Shown here: piece after piece, positions 1 to 11,806 of the stretch
Layout of the letters: the number at the start of each line of letters is the position of its first letter
How positions within the stretch are numbered: position 1 is the first letter of the stretch
Origin: Setophaga petechia
Lineage: Eukaryota; Chordata; Aves; Passeriformes; Parulidae
Reading direction: 5' to 3'
DNA: 64,000 nt
Assembly: GCA_024362935.1 (NCBI GenBank)
Contig: JANCRA010000009.1
Span: forward strand, 31,219,166-31,283,165
The notes under the pieces: model-generated
Databases searched by the model: none
What the model saw: only the letters and a program-made list of their open reading frames with translations
What the model was told of the DNA's origin: nothing
Position numbers and translations under genes: made by a program

Positions 1-720
1 CAGCAGCACTCAGCACCAGCTCAGCACCAGCTCAGAACCAATCACAAAAAGCTCAGCACCATTCAGCACCGCCTCAGCACCACCCAAGACCGGCTCAGCA
101 CCACTCAGCACCAGCTCAGCACCACTCACAAAAAGCTGAGCACCACTCAGCACCAGCTCAGCACCACTCAAGACCGGCTCAGCACCATTCAGCACCAGCT
201 CAGCACCACTCACAAAAAGCTGAGCACCACTCAGCACCAGCTCAGCACCACTCAAGACCGGCTCAGCACCACTCAGCACCAGATCAGCACTTCTCAGTAA
301 AACATTAGCACCACTGAGCACCAGCTCAGCACCACGCACAAAAACCTCAGCACCACTCAGCACCGCATCAGCACCACTCAAGTCCGGCTTGGCACAATTC
401 AGCACGACTCAGCACCAGCTCAGCACCAGCTCAGCACCACTCACTACAAGATCAGCACCACTCAGTACCAGCTCAGCACCACTCAGTACGAGCTCAGTAC
501 CACTGAGCAGCGCCTAAGCACCACTCAAGCCTGGCTCAGCACCACTCAGCACCAGCTCAGCACCAGCTCAGCACCTTTCAGTACAAGATCAGCACCACTC
601 AGCATCAGCTCAGCACCACTCACAAAAACCTCAGCACCACTCAGCACCGCCTCAGCACCACTCAAGACCGGCTCAGCACCACTCAGCACCATTCAGCACC
701 ACTCAAGACCAGCTCAGCAC

Positions 721-728
721 CAGGTAAG
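721..728 (+). other. CAGGTAAG motif, splice-donor-like, recurrent
   Basis: A specific 21-bp variant contains CAGGTAAG, which matches the eukaryotic 5' splice-site consensus. The same motif recurs in array 1 at about 1288, 1992, 3011, 3885, 4482, 5481, 6617, 7425, 9933, 10522, 11203, 13030, 13997, 14963, 16299, 17511, 17648, 18110 and 20044. It is always followed by CACCACT- or similar sequence, usually then an AAGACGGGCT unit. It marks a conserved composite block. There is no evidence that it is used. Confidence 0.5.
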
Positions 729-3365
729 CACCAGTCAAGACGGGCTCAGCACCACTCAGCACCACTGAGCACCAGCTCAGCACCAGCTCAGCACCACTCA
801 CCGCCAGCGAAGCACCACTCAGCACCAGCTCAGCACCACTCAAGACCGGCTTAGCACCACTCAGCACCAGCTCAGCACCACTCAAGACAGGCTTAGCACC
901 ACTCAGCACCAGCTCAGCACTTCTCAGTAAAACATCAGCACCACTCAGCACCAGCTCATCACCACTCACAAAAAGCTCAGCACCACTCAGCACCGCCTCA
1001 GCACCACTCAAGCCTGGCTCAGCACCAGTCAGCACCAGGTCAGCACCACTCAGTACCAGCTCAGTACCACTCAAGACCGGCTCAGCACCACTCAAGCCTG
1101 CCTCAGCACCACTCAGCACCAGCTCAGCACCAGCTCAGCACCTTTTAGTACAAGATCAGCACCACTCAGCACCAGCTCAGCGACACTCACAAAAAGCTCA
1201 GCACCACTTAGCACCGCCTCAGCACCACTCAAGACCGGCTCAGCACCACTCAGCACCATTCAGCACCACTCAAGACCAGCTCAGCACCAGGTAAGCACCA
1301 CTCAAGACGGGCTCAGCACCACTCAGTACCAGCTCAGCACCAATCACAAAAAGCTCAGCACCATTCAGCACCGCCTCAGCCCCACCCAAGACCGGCTCAG
1401 CACCACTCCGCACCAGCTCAGCACCACTCACAAAAACCTCAGCACCACTCAGCACCGCCTCAGCACCACTCATGACCGGCTCAGCACCACTCAGCACCAG
1501 CTCGGCACTTCTCAGTAAAACATCAGCACCACTCAGCACCAGCTCAGCACCACTCACAAAATGCTCAGCACCACTTAGCACCGCCTCAGCACCACTCAGC
1601 ACCGCCTCAGCACCACTCAAGCCTGGCTAAGCACCACTCAGCACCAGCTCAGCACGAGCTCAGCACCGTTCAGTACAAGATCAGCACCACTCAGCACCAG
1701 CTCAGCACCACTCACAAAAAGCTCAGCACCACTCAGCACCGCCTCAGCACCACTCAAGCCTGGCTCAGCACCACTCAGCACCAGCTCAGCACCACTCAAG
1801 CCTGTCTCAGCACCACTCAGCACCAGCTCAGCACCAGCTCAGCACCTTTCAGTATAAGATCAGCACCATTCAGCACCAGCTCAGCACCACTCACAAAAAG
1901 CTCAGCACCACTCAGCACCGCCTCAGCACCACTCATGACCGGCTCAGCACCACTCAGCACCATTCAGCACTACTCAAGACCAGCTCAGCACCAGGTAAGC
2001 ACCACTCAAGACGGGCTCAGCACCACTCTTTACCAGCTCAGCGCCAATCACAAAAAGCTCAGCACCACTCAGTACCGCCTCAGCACCACTCAAGCCTGGC
2101 TCAGCACCACTCAGCACCAGCTCAGCACCACACAAGCCTGTCTCAGCACCACTCAGCACCAGCTCAGCACCAGCTCAGCACCTTTCAGTACAAGATCAGC
2201 ACCACTCAGCACCAGCTCAGCACCAGTCACAAAAAGCTCAGCACCACTCAGCACCGCCTCAGCACCACTCAAGACCGGCTCAGCACCACTCAGCACCAGC
2301 TCAGCACCACTCACAAAAAGCTCAGCACCACTCTGCACCGCCTCGGCACCACACAAGCCTGGCTAGCACCACTCAGCACCAGCTCAGCACCAGCCAAGCA
2401 CCGTTCAGTAAAACATCAGCACCACTCAGCACCAGCTCAGCACCACTCACAAAAAGCTCAGCACCACTCTGCACCAGCTCAGCAAAACTCAAGACTGGCT
2501 TAGCACCACTCAGCACCAGCTGAGCACCACTCACAAAAAGCTCAGCACCACTCAGCACCGCCTCGGCACCACTCAAGCCTGGCTCAGCACCACTCAGCAC
2601 CATCTCAGCACCAGCTAAGCACCGTTCAGTACAAGATCAGCACCACTCAGCACCCCCTCAGCACCACTCAAGACCGGCTCAGCACCATTCAGCACGACTC
2701 AGCACCACCTCAGCACCAGCTCAGCACCACTCAGCACCAGCTCAGCACCGCTCAGCACCAGCTCAGCACCACTCAGTAACATCTCAGTACCACTCAAGAC
2801 CGGCTCAGCACCACTCAAGCCTGGCTCAGCACCACTCAGCACCAGCTCAGCACCAGCTCAGCACCTTTCAGTACAAGATCAGCAGCACTCAGCACCAGCT
2901 CAGCACCAATCACAAAAAGCTCAGCACCACTCAGCACCGCCTCAGCACCACTCAAGACGGGCTCAGCACTTCTCAGCACCATTCAGCACCACTCAAGAGC
3001 AGCTCAGCATCAGGTAAGCACCACTAAAGACGGGCTCAGCACCACTCAGTACCAGCTCAGCACCAATCACAAAAAGCTCAGCACCATTCAGCACCGCCTC
3101 AGCACCACCCAAGACCGGCTCAGCACCACTCAGCACCAGCTCAGCACCACTCACAAAAAGCTCAGCACCACTCAGCACCAGCTCAGCACCACTCAAGACC
3201 GGCTCAGCACCACTAAGCACCAGCTCAGCACTTCTCAGTAAAACATCAGCACCACTCAGCACCAGCTCAGCACCACTCACAAAAAGCTCAGCACCACTCA
3301 GCACCGCCTCAGCACCACCCAAGCCTCCCTCAGCACCACTCAGGACCAGCTCAGCACCAGCTAAG

Positions 3366-3470
3366 CACCTTTCAGTACAAGATCAGCACCACTCAGCACC
3401 AGCTCAGCACCACTCACAAAAAGCTCAGCACCACTCAGCACCGCCTCAGCACCACTCAAGACCGGCTCAG
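3366..3470 (+). repeat. Example of the ~105-bp composite block in array 1
   Basis: This is a clean instance of a recurring order of five 21-bp variants. 3366-3386 carries the core TTTCAGTACAAGATC. 3387-3407 is the consensus unit. 3408-3428 carries the A5 tract (ACAAAAAGCT). 3429-3449 carries GCACCGCCT. 3450-3470 carries AAGACCGGCT. The last four form an 84-bp sub-block seen many times, visible in minus-strand translation as the 28-residue period EPVL-EAVL-ELFV-ELVL. In other blocks the first variant is replaced by the TTCTCAGTAAAACATC type. The order is a preference, not a strict higher-order repeat; insertions and deletions of single units are common. Confidence 0.85.
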
Positions 3471-4099
3471 CACCACTCAAGCCTGGCTCAGCACCACTCA
3501 GCACCAGCTCAGCACCAGCTCAGCACCGTTCAGTACAAGATCAGCACCACTCAGCACCGCCTCAGCACCACTCAAGACCGGCTCAGCACCAGCTCAACAC
3601 TTCTCAGTAAAACATCAGCACCACTCAGCACCAGCTGAGCACCACTCACAAAAAGCTCAGCACCACTCAGCACCGCCTCAGCACCACTCAAGACTGGCTC
3701 TGCACCACTCACAAAAAGCTCAGCACCAGCTCAGCACCTTTCAGTATAAGATCAGCACCATTCGGCACCAGCTCAGCACCACTCACAAAAAGCTCAGCAC
3801 CACTCAGCACCGCCTCAGCACCACTCAAGACCGGCTCAGCACCACTCAGCACCATTCAGCACTACTCAAGACCAGCTCAGCACCAGGTAAGCACCACTCA
3901 AGACGGGCTCAGCACCACTCTGTACCAGCTCAGCGCCAATCACAAAAAGCTCAGCAGCACTCAGTACCGCCTCAGCACCACTCAAGCCTGGCTCAGCACC
4001 ACTCAGCACCAGCTCAGCACCACACAAGCCTGTCTCAGCACCACTCAGCACCAGCTCAGCACCAGCTCAGCACCTTTCAGTACAAGATCAGCACCACTC

Positions 4100-4740
4100 A
4101 GCACCGCCTCAGCACCACTCAAGACTGGCTCACCACCACTCAGCACCAGCTCAGCACCACTCACAAAAAGCTCAGCACCGCCTCAGCACCACTCAAGACC
4201 GGCTCAGCACCATTCAGCACGACTCAGCACCAACTCAGCACCAGCTCAGCACCACTCACTACAAGATGAGCACAACTCACCACCAGATCAGCACCACTCA
4301 GCACCAGCTCAGCACCACTCAGCACCAGCTCGGCACCTTTCAGTACAAGATCAGCAGCACTCAGCACCAGCTCAGCACCACTCACAAAAAGCTCAGCACC
4401 ACTCAGCACCGCCTCAGCACCACTCAAGACCGGCTCAGCACCGCTCAGCACCATTCAGCACCACTCAAGACCAGCTCAGCACCAGGTAAGCACCACTCAA
4501 GACGGGCTCAGCACCACTCAGCACCAGCTCAGAACTAATCACAAAAAGCTCAGCACCATTCAGCACCGCCTCAGCACCACCCAAGACCGGCCCAGCACCA
4601 CTCAGCACCAGCTCAGCACCACTCACAAAAAGCTCAGCACCACTCAGCACCAGCTCAGCACCATTCAAGTCCGGCTCAGCACCACTCAGCACCAGCTCAG
4701 CACTTCCCAGTAAAACATCAGCACCACTCAGCACCACTCA
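4100..4740 (+). repeat. ~1-kb tandem duplication in array 1, left member
   Basis: This matches about 5030-5700. The offset is 936 bp at the shared CTCACCACCACTC variant (4131 and 5067). It becomes 999 bp at the shared block containing CAGAACTAATC (4530 and 5529), because the right copy carries three extra 21-bp units. Both copies share the unusual CTACAAGATGAGCACAACTC segment. Limits are approximate. Confidence 0.7.
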
Positions 4741-5029
4741 GCACTGCCTCAGCACCACTCAAGCCTGGCTCAGCACCACTCAGCACCAGCTCAGCACCAC
4801 TCAGTACCAGCTCAGTACCACTAAAGACTGGCTCAGCACCACTCAAGCCTGCCTCAGCACCACTCAGCACCAGCTTAGCACCAGCTCAGCACCTTTCAGT
4901 ACAAGATCAGCACCACTCAGCACCGCCTCAGCACCACTCAAGACCGGCTCAGCACCAGCTCAGCACTTCTCAGTAAAACATCAGCACCACTCAGCACCAG
5001 CTAAGCACCACTCACAAAAAGCTCAGCAC

Positions 5030-5700
5030 CACTCAGCACCGCCTCAGCACCACTCAAGACTGGCTCACCACCACTCAGCACCAGCTCAGCACCACTCACA
5101 AAAAGCTCAGCACCGCCTCAGCACCACTCAAGACCGGCTCAGCACCATTCAGCACGACTCAGCAGCCAACTCAGCACCAGCTCAGCACCACTCACTACAA
5201 GATGAGCACAACTCAGCACCAGATCAGCACCACTCAGCACCAGCTCAGCACCACTCAGTACCAGCTGAGTACCACTCAAGACCGGCTCAGCACCACTCAA
5301 GCCTGCCTCAGCACCACTCAGCACCAGCTCAGCACCTTTCAGTACAAGATCAGCAGCACTCAGCACCAGCTCAGCACCACTCACAAAAAGCTCAGCACCA
5401 CTCAGCACCGCCTCAGCACCACTCAAGACCGGCTCAGCACCACTCAGCACCATTCAGCACCACTCAAGACCAGCTCAGCACCAGGTAAGCACCACTCAAG
5501 ACGGGCTCAGCACCACTCAGCACCAGCTCAGAACTAATCACAAAAAGCTCAGCACCATTCAGCACCGTCTCAGCACCACCCAAGACCGGCCCAGCACCAC
5601 TCAGCACCTGCTCAGCACCACTCTCAAAAAGCTCAGCACCACCCAGCACTGCCTCAGCACCACTCAAGACAGGCTCAGCACCACTCAGCACCAGCTCAGC
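5030..5700 (+). repeat. ~1-kb tandem duplication in array 1, right member
   Basis: This is the right partner of 4100-4740. It carries an extra 63 bp (units of the GTACCAGCT, AAGACCGGCT and AAGCCTGCCT types), and GACTCAGCAGCCAACTC replaces GACTCAGCACCAACTC near 5160. Confidence 0.7.
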
Positions 5701-6255
5701 ACTTCTCAGTAAAACATCAGCACCACTCAGCACCAGCTCAGCACCACTCACAAAAAGCTCAGCACCACTCAGCACCGCCTCAGCACCACCCAAGCCTGGC
5801 TCAGCACCACTCAGCACCAGCTCAGCACCAGCTCAGCACCTTTCAGTACAAGATCAGCACCATTCAGCACCAGCTCAGCACCACTCACAAAATGCTCAGC
5901 ACCACTCAGCACCGCCTCAGCACCACTCAAGACCGGCTCAGCACCACTCAGCACCAGCTCAGCACCACTCTGTACCAGCTCAGTACCACTCAAGACCGGT
6001 TTAGCACCACTCAAGCCTGGCTCAGCACCACTCAGCACCAGCTCAGCACCAGCTCAGCACCTTTCAGTACAAGATCAGCACCACTCAGCACCGCCTCAGC
6101 ACCACTCAAGACCGGCTCAGCACCAGCTCAGCACTTCTCAGTAAAACATCAGCACCACTCAGCACCAGCTCAGCCCCACTCAAGCCTGGCTCAGCACCAC
6201 TCAGCACCAGCTCAGCACCACTCACAAAAAGCTCAGCACCACTCAGCACCGCCTC

Positions 6256-6760
6256 AGCACCACTCAAGACCGGCTCAGCACCATTCAGCACGACTCAGCA
6301 CCAACTCAGCACCAGCTCAGCTCCGCTGACTACAAGATGAGAACAACTCAGCACCAGAACAGCACCACTCAGCACAAGCTCAGCACCACTCAGTACCAGC
6401 TCAGTACCACTCAAGACCGGCTCAGCACCACTCAAGCCTGCCTCAGCACCACTCAGCACCAGCTCAGCACCTTTCAGTACAAGATCAGCAGCACTCAGCC
6501 CCAGCTCAGCACCACTCACAAAAAGCTCAGCACCACTCAGCACCGCCTCAGCACCACTCAAGACCGGCTCAGGACCACTCAGCACGATTCAGCACCACTC
6601 AAGACCAGCTAAGCACCAGGTAAGCACCACTCAAGACGGGCTCAGCACCACTCAGCACCAGCTCAGCACTTCTCAGTAAAACATCAGCACCACTCAGCAC
6701 CACTCAGCACTGCCTCAGCACCACTCAAGCCTGGCTCAGCACCACTCAGCACCTGCTCAG
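6256..6760 (+). repeat. 808-bp-offset duplication in array 1, left member
   Basis: This matches 7064-7568 at a constant offset of 808 bp. The shared rare string CAGCTCCGCTGACTACAAG (about 6316 and 7124) and the shared AGCCCCAGCTCAGC variant identify the pair. Very few differences are visible, so the copying event looks recent compared with the average divergence of array 1. An offset of 808 is not a multiple of 21. Confidence 0.85.
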
Positions 6761-7063
6761 CACCACTCTCAAAAAGCTCAGCACCACCCAGCACTGCCTC
6801 AGCACCACTCAAGACAGGCTCAGCACCACTCAGCACCAGCTCAGCACTTCTCAGTAAAACATAAGCACCACTCTGCACCAGCTCAGCACCACTCACAAAA
6901 AGCTCAGCACCACTCAGCACCGCCTCAGCACCACCCAAGCCTGGCTCAGCACCACTCAGCACCAGCTCAGCACCAGCTCAGCACCTTTCAGTACAAGATC
7001 AGCACCATTCAGCACCAGCTCAGCACCACTCACAAAATACTCAGCACCACTCAGCACCGCCTC

Positions 7064-7568
7064 AGCACCACTCAAGACCGGCTCAGCACCATTCAGCACG
7101 ACTCAGCACCAACTCAGCACCAGCTCAGCTCCGCTGACTACAAGATGAGAACAACTCAGCACCAGAACAGCACCACTCAGCACAAGCTCAGCACCACTCA
7201 GTACCAGCTCAGTACCACTCAAGACCGGCTCAGCACCACTCAAGCCTGGCTCAGCACCACTCAGCACCAGCTCAGCACCTTTCAGTACAAGATCAGCAGC
7301 ACTCAGCCCCAGCTCAGCACCACTCACAAAAAGCTCAGCACCACTCAGCACCGCCTCAGCACCACTCAAGACTGGCTCAGGACAACTCAGCACGATTCAG
7401 CACCACTCAAGACCAGCTAAGCACCAGGTAAGCACCACTCAAGACGGGCTCAGCACCACTCAGCACCAGCTCAGCACTTCTCAGTAAAACATCAGCACCA
7501 CTCAGCACCACTCAGCACTGCCTCAGCACCACTCAAGCCTGGCTCAGCACCACTCAGCACCAGCTCAG
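7064..7568 (+). repeat. 808-bp-offset duplication in array 1, right member
   Basis: This is the right copy of 6256-6760. Private differences include AAGACTGG for AAGACCGG and AGGACAACTC for AGGACCACTC near 7370-7390. Beyond about 7568 the copies diverge: left CTGCTCAGCACCACTCTC, right CAGCTCAGCACCACTCATC. Confidence 0.85.
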
Positions 7569-9054
7569 CACCACTCATCACCAGCTCAGCACCACTCACA
7601 AAAAGCTCAGCACCACTCAGCACCAGCTCAGCACCACTCAATACCGGCTCAGCACCACTCAGCACCATCTCAGCACTTCTCAGTAAAACATCAGCACCAC
7701 CCAGCACCACTCAGCACTGCCTCAGCACCACTCAAGCCTGGCTCAGCACCACTAAGCACCAGCTCAGCACCACTCTCTACCAGCTCAGTACCACTCAAGA
7801 CCGGCTCAGCACCGCTCAAGCCTGCCTCAGCACCACTCAGCACCAGCTCAGCACCAGCTCAGCACCTTTCAGTACAAGATCAGCAGCACTCAGCACCAGC
7901 TCAGAACCACTCACAAAAAGCTCAGCACCACTCAGCACCGCCTCAGCACCACTCAAGACCGGCTCAGCACCATTCAGCACGACTCGGCAGCAGCTCAGCA
8001 CCAGCTCAGCCCCACTCACTACAAGATCAGCACCACTCAGCACCAGCTCAGCACCACTCAGCACCAGCTCTGCACCACTCAGTACCAGCTCAGTACCACT
8101 CAAGACCCGCTCAGAACCACTCAAGCCTGGCTCAGCACCACTCAGCACCAGCTCAGCACCAGCTCAGCACCTTTCAGTACAAGATCAGCACCACTCAGCA
8201 CCAGCTCAGCACCAGTCACAAAAAGCTCAGCACCACTCATCACCACCTCACCACCACTCAAGACAGGCTCAGCACCACTCAGCACCAGCTCAGCACCACT
8301 CACAAAAAGCTCAGCAGCACCAAGCACCGCCTCAGCACCACTCAAGACAGGCTCAGCACTACACAGCACCAGCTCAGCACCAGCTCAGCACCTTTCAGTA
8401 CAAGATCAGATCCACTCAGCACCAGCTCAGCACCACTCACAAAAAGCTCAGCACCGCTCAGCACCAGCTCAGCACCACTCTGTACCAGCTCAGTACCACT
8501 CAAGACCGGCTCAGCACCACTCAAGCCTGGCTCAGCCCCACTCAGCACCACTCAGCACCAGCTCAGCACCACTGACAAAAAGCTCAGCACTACTCAGCAC
8601 CGCCTCAGCACCACTCAAGACTGGCTCAGCACCACTCAGCACCAGCTCAGCACCACTCACAAAAAGCTCAGCACCACTCAGCACCGCCTCAGCACCACTC
8701 AGCACCAGCTCAGCACCACTTCCAAAAAGCTCAGCACCACTCAGCACCAGCTCAGCACCACTCAAGACCGGCTCAGCACCACTCAGCACCAGCTCAGCAC
8801 TTCTCAGTAAAACATCAGCACCGCTCAGCACCACTCAGCACTGCCTCAGCACCAATCAAGCCTGCCTCAGCACCACAAAGCACCAGCTCAGCCCCACTCA
8901 CTACAAGATCAGCACCAATCAGCACCAGCTCAGCACCACTCAGCACCAGCTCTGCACCACTCAGTACCAGCTCAGTACCATTCAAGACCGGCTCATCACC
9001 ACTCAAGCCTGCCTCAGCACCACTCAGCACCAGCTCAGCAGCAGCTCAGCACCT

Positions 9055-10164
9055 TTGAGTACAAGATCAGCCCCACTCAGCACCAGCTCAGCACCACTCA
9101 CAAAAAGCTCAGAACCACACAGCACCGCCTCACCACCACTCAACACCGGCTCAGCACCACTCAGTACCAGCTCAGCACAACTCACAAAAAGCTCAGCAGC
9201 CCCCTGCGCCGCCTCAGCACCACGCAAGACAGGCTCGCGCCACTCAGCACCAGCTCAGCACTTCTCAGTAAAACATCAGCACCACTCAGCACCAGCTCAG
9301 CACCACTCACAAAAAGCTCACCACCACTCAGCACCGCCTCAGCACCACCCAAGCCTGGCTCAGCACCACTCAGCACCAGCTCAGCACCAGCTCAGCACCT
9401 TTCAGTACAAGATCAGCACCACTCAGCACCAGCTCAGCACCACTCACAAAAAGCTCAGCACCACTCAGCACCGCCTCAGCACCACTCAAGACTGGCTCAC
9501 CACCACTCAGCACCAGCTCAGCACCACTCACAAAAAGCTCAGCACCACTCAGCACCGCCTCAGCACCACTCAAGACCGGCTCAGCACCATTCAGCACGAC
9601 TCAGCAGCAGCTAAGCACCAGCTCAGCCCCACTCACTACAAGATCAGCACCACTCAGCACCAGCTCAGCACCACTCAGCACCAGCTCTGCACCACTCAGT
9701 ACCAGCTCAGTACCACTCAAGACCGGCTCAGCACCACTCAAGCCTGCCTCAGCACCACTCAGCTCCAGCTCAGCACCAGCTCAGCACCTTTCAGTACAAG
9801 ATCAGCACCACTCAGCACCAGCTCAGCACCACTAACAAAAAGCTCAGCACCACTCTGCACCGCCTCAGCACCACTCAAGACCGGCTCAGCACCACTCAGC
9901 ACCATTCAGCACTACTCAAGACCAGCTCAGCACCAGGTAAGCACCACTCAAGACGGGCTCAGCACCACTCTGTACCAGCTCAGCGCCAATCACAAAAAGC
10001 TCAGCACCATTAAGCACCGCCTCAGCACCACCCAAGACCGGCTCAGCACCACTCATCACCAGGTCAGCACCACTCACAAAAAGCTCAGCAGCACCCAGCA
10101 CCGCCTCAGCACCACTCAAGACAGGCTCAGAACCACTCAGCACCAGCTCAGCACTTCTCAGTAA
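9055..10164 (+). other. Longest open frame in array 1 (not annotated as a gene)
   Basis: A 369-codon frame stays open here with the heptad pattern STTQHQL / SAPLSTS. It is the longest open stretch in the window. It changes between three repeat translations where half-unit indels shift the register (HHSAPAQ, STTQHQL and SSAPLST types). It overlaps equally repetitive minus-strand frames. It has no recognisable domain, signal peptide or composition bias unlike its surroundings, and no candidate promoter. I read it as an artefact of the 21-bp period. Confidence 0.8.
9590..10000 (+). repeat. 1,271-bp-offset duplication in array 1, left member
   Basis: This pairs with about 10860-11270 at an offset of 1,271 bp. 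The offset is supported at both ends: the CTCAGCCCCACTCACTACAAG variant (about 9622 and 10893) and the CCAGGTAAG motif (9933 and 11204). Related but less exact copies of the CAGCCCCACTCACTAC segment also occur near 8010 and 8890. Confidence 0.65.
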
Positions 10165-10859
10165 AACATCAGCACCACTCAGCACCAGCTCAGCACCACT
10201 CACAAAAAGCTCAGCACCACTCAGCACCGCCTCAGCACCACTCAAGCCTGGCTCAGCACCACGCAGCACCAGCTCAGCACCACTCAGTACCAGCTCAGTA
10301 CAACTCAAGACCGGCTCTGCACCACTCAAGCCTGCCTCAGCACCACTCAGCACCAGCTCAGCACCAGCTCAGCACCTTTCAGTACAAGATCAGCACCACG
10401 CAGCACCAGCTCAGCACCACTCACAAAAAGCTCAGCACCACTCAGCACCGCCTCAGCACCACTCAAGACCGGCTCAGCACCACTCAGCACCATTCAGCAC
10501 CACTCAAGACCAGCTCAGCACCAGGTAAGCACCACTCAAGACGGGCTCAGCACCACTCAGTACCAGCTCAGCACCAATCACAAAAAGCTCAGCACCATTC
10601 AGCACCGCCTCAGCACCACCCAAGACCGGCTCAGCACCACTCCGCACCAGCTCAGCACCACTCAGTACCAGCTCAGTACCACTAAAGACCGGCTCAGCAC
10701 CACTCAAGCCTGCCTCAGCACCACTCAGCACCAGCTTAGCACCAGCTCAGCACCTTTCAGTACAAGATCAGCACCACTCAGCACCAGCTCAGCACCACTC
10801 ACAAAAAGCTCAGCACCACTCAGCACCGCCTCAGCACCACTCAAGACCGGCTCAGCACC

Positions 10860-11270
10860 ATTCAGCACAACTCAGCAGCAGCTCAGCACCAGCTCAGCCC
10901 CACTCACTACAAGATCAGCACCACTCAGCACCAGCTCAGCACCACTCAGCACCAGCTCTGCACCACTCAGTACCAGCTCAGTACCACTCAAGACCGGCTC
11001 AGCACCACTCAAGCCTGCCTCAGCACCACTCAGCACCAGCTCAGCACCAGCTCAGCACCCTTCAGTACAACATCAGCACCACTCAGCACCAGCTCAGCAC
11101 CACTCACAAAAAGCTCAGCACCACTCAGCACCGCCTCAGCACCACTCAAGACCGGCTCAGCACCACTCAGCACCATTCAGCACCACTCAAGACCAGCTCA
11201 GCACCAGGTAAGCACCACTCAAGACGGGCTCAGCACCACTCAGCACCAGCTCAGCACCACTCACAAAAAG
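10860..11270 (+). repeat. 1,271-bp-offset duplication in array 1, right member
   Basis: This is the partner of 9590-10000. It differs by CAGCACAACTC for CAGCACGACTC at the left end and by scattered substitutions. The limits are set by eye from shared rare variants. Confidence 0.65.
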
Positions 11271-11806
11271 CTCAGCACCATTCAGCACCGCCTCAGCACC
11301 ACCCAAGACCGGCTCAGCACCACTCATCACCAGCTCAGCACTTCTCAGTAAAACATCAGCACCACTCAGCACCATTTCAGCACCACTCACAAAAAGCTCA
11401 GCACCACTCAGCACCGCCTCAGCACCACTCAAGACCGGCTCAGCACCATTCAGCACAACTCAGCACCACTCAGTACCAGCTCAGCGCCAATCACAAAAAG
11501 CACAGCACCATTCAGCACCGCCTCAGCACTACCCAAGACCGGCTCAGCACCACTCAGCACCAGCTCAGCACCACTCACAAAAAGCTCAGCACCACTCAAG
11601 ACCAGCTCAGCACCACTCAAGACCGGCTCAGCACCACTCAGCACCAGCTCAGCACTTCTCAGTAAAACATCAGCACCACTCAACACCACTCAGCACTGCC
11701 TCAGCACCACTCAAGCCTGGCTCAGCACCACTAAGCACCAGCTCAGCACCACTCTGTACCAGCTCAGTACCACTCAAGACCGGCTCAGCACCACTCAAGC
11801 CTGCCT

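Larger units (their letters stand above)
1..3740 (+). repeat. Segmental duplication copy 1 within array 1
   Basis: This segment matches 11807-15690 in the same orientation. It starts at an offset of exactly 11,806 bp (position 1 aligns with 11807). The offset drifts to about 11,744, then 12,006, then 11,952 through indels of whole or half units. Shared rare variants support common descent rather than chance similarity: the AGAACCAATC unit near 30, the minus-strand stretch around 10-405, the CACCGCCAGCGAAG unit near 800, and the CAGCAAAACTCAAGACTGG variant near 2480. Similarity ends near 3740, where the next TTTCAGTA-type units differ between copies. The left limit is unknown because copy 1 runs into the window edge. 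Confidence 0.9.

Noticed and set aside
9055..10164. 369-codon open frame as a real protein gene
   Set aside because: Its length comes from a period divisible by three. It changes repeat frame inside through half-unit indels, overlaps equally long antisense frames, and has no start context or domain.
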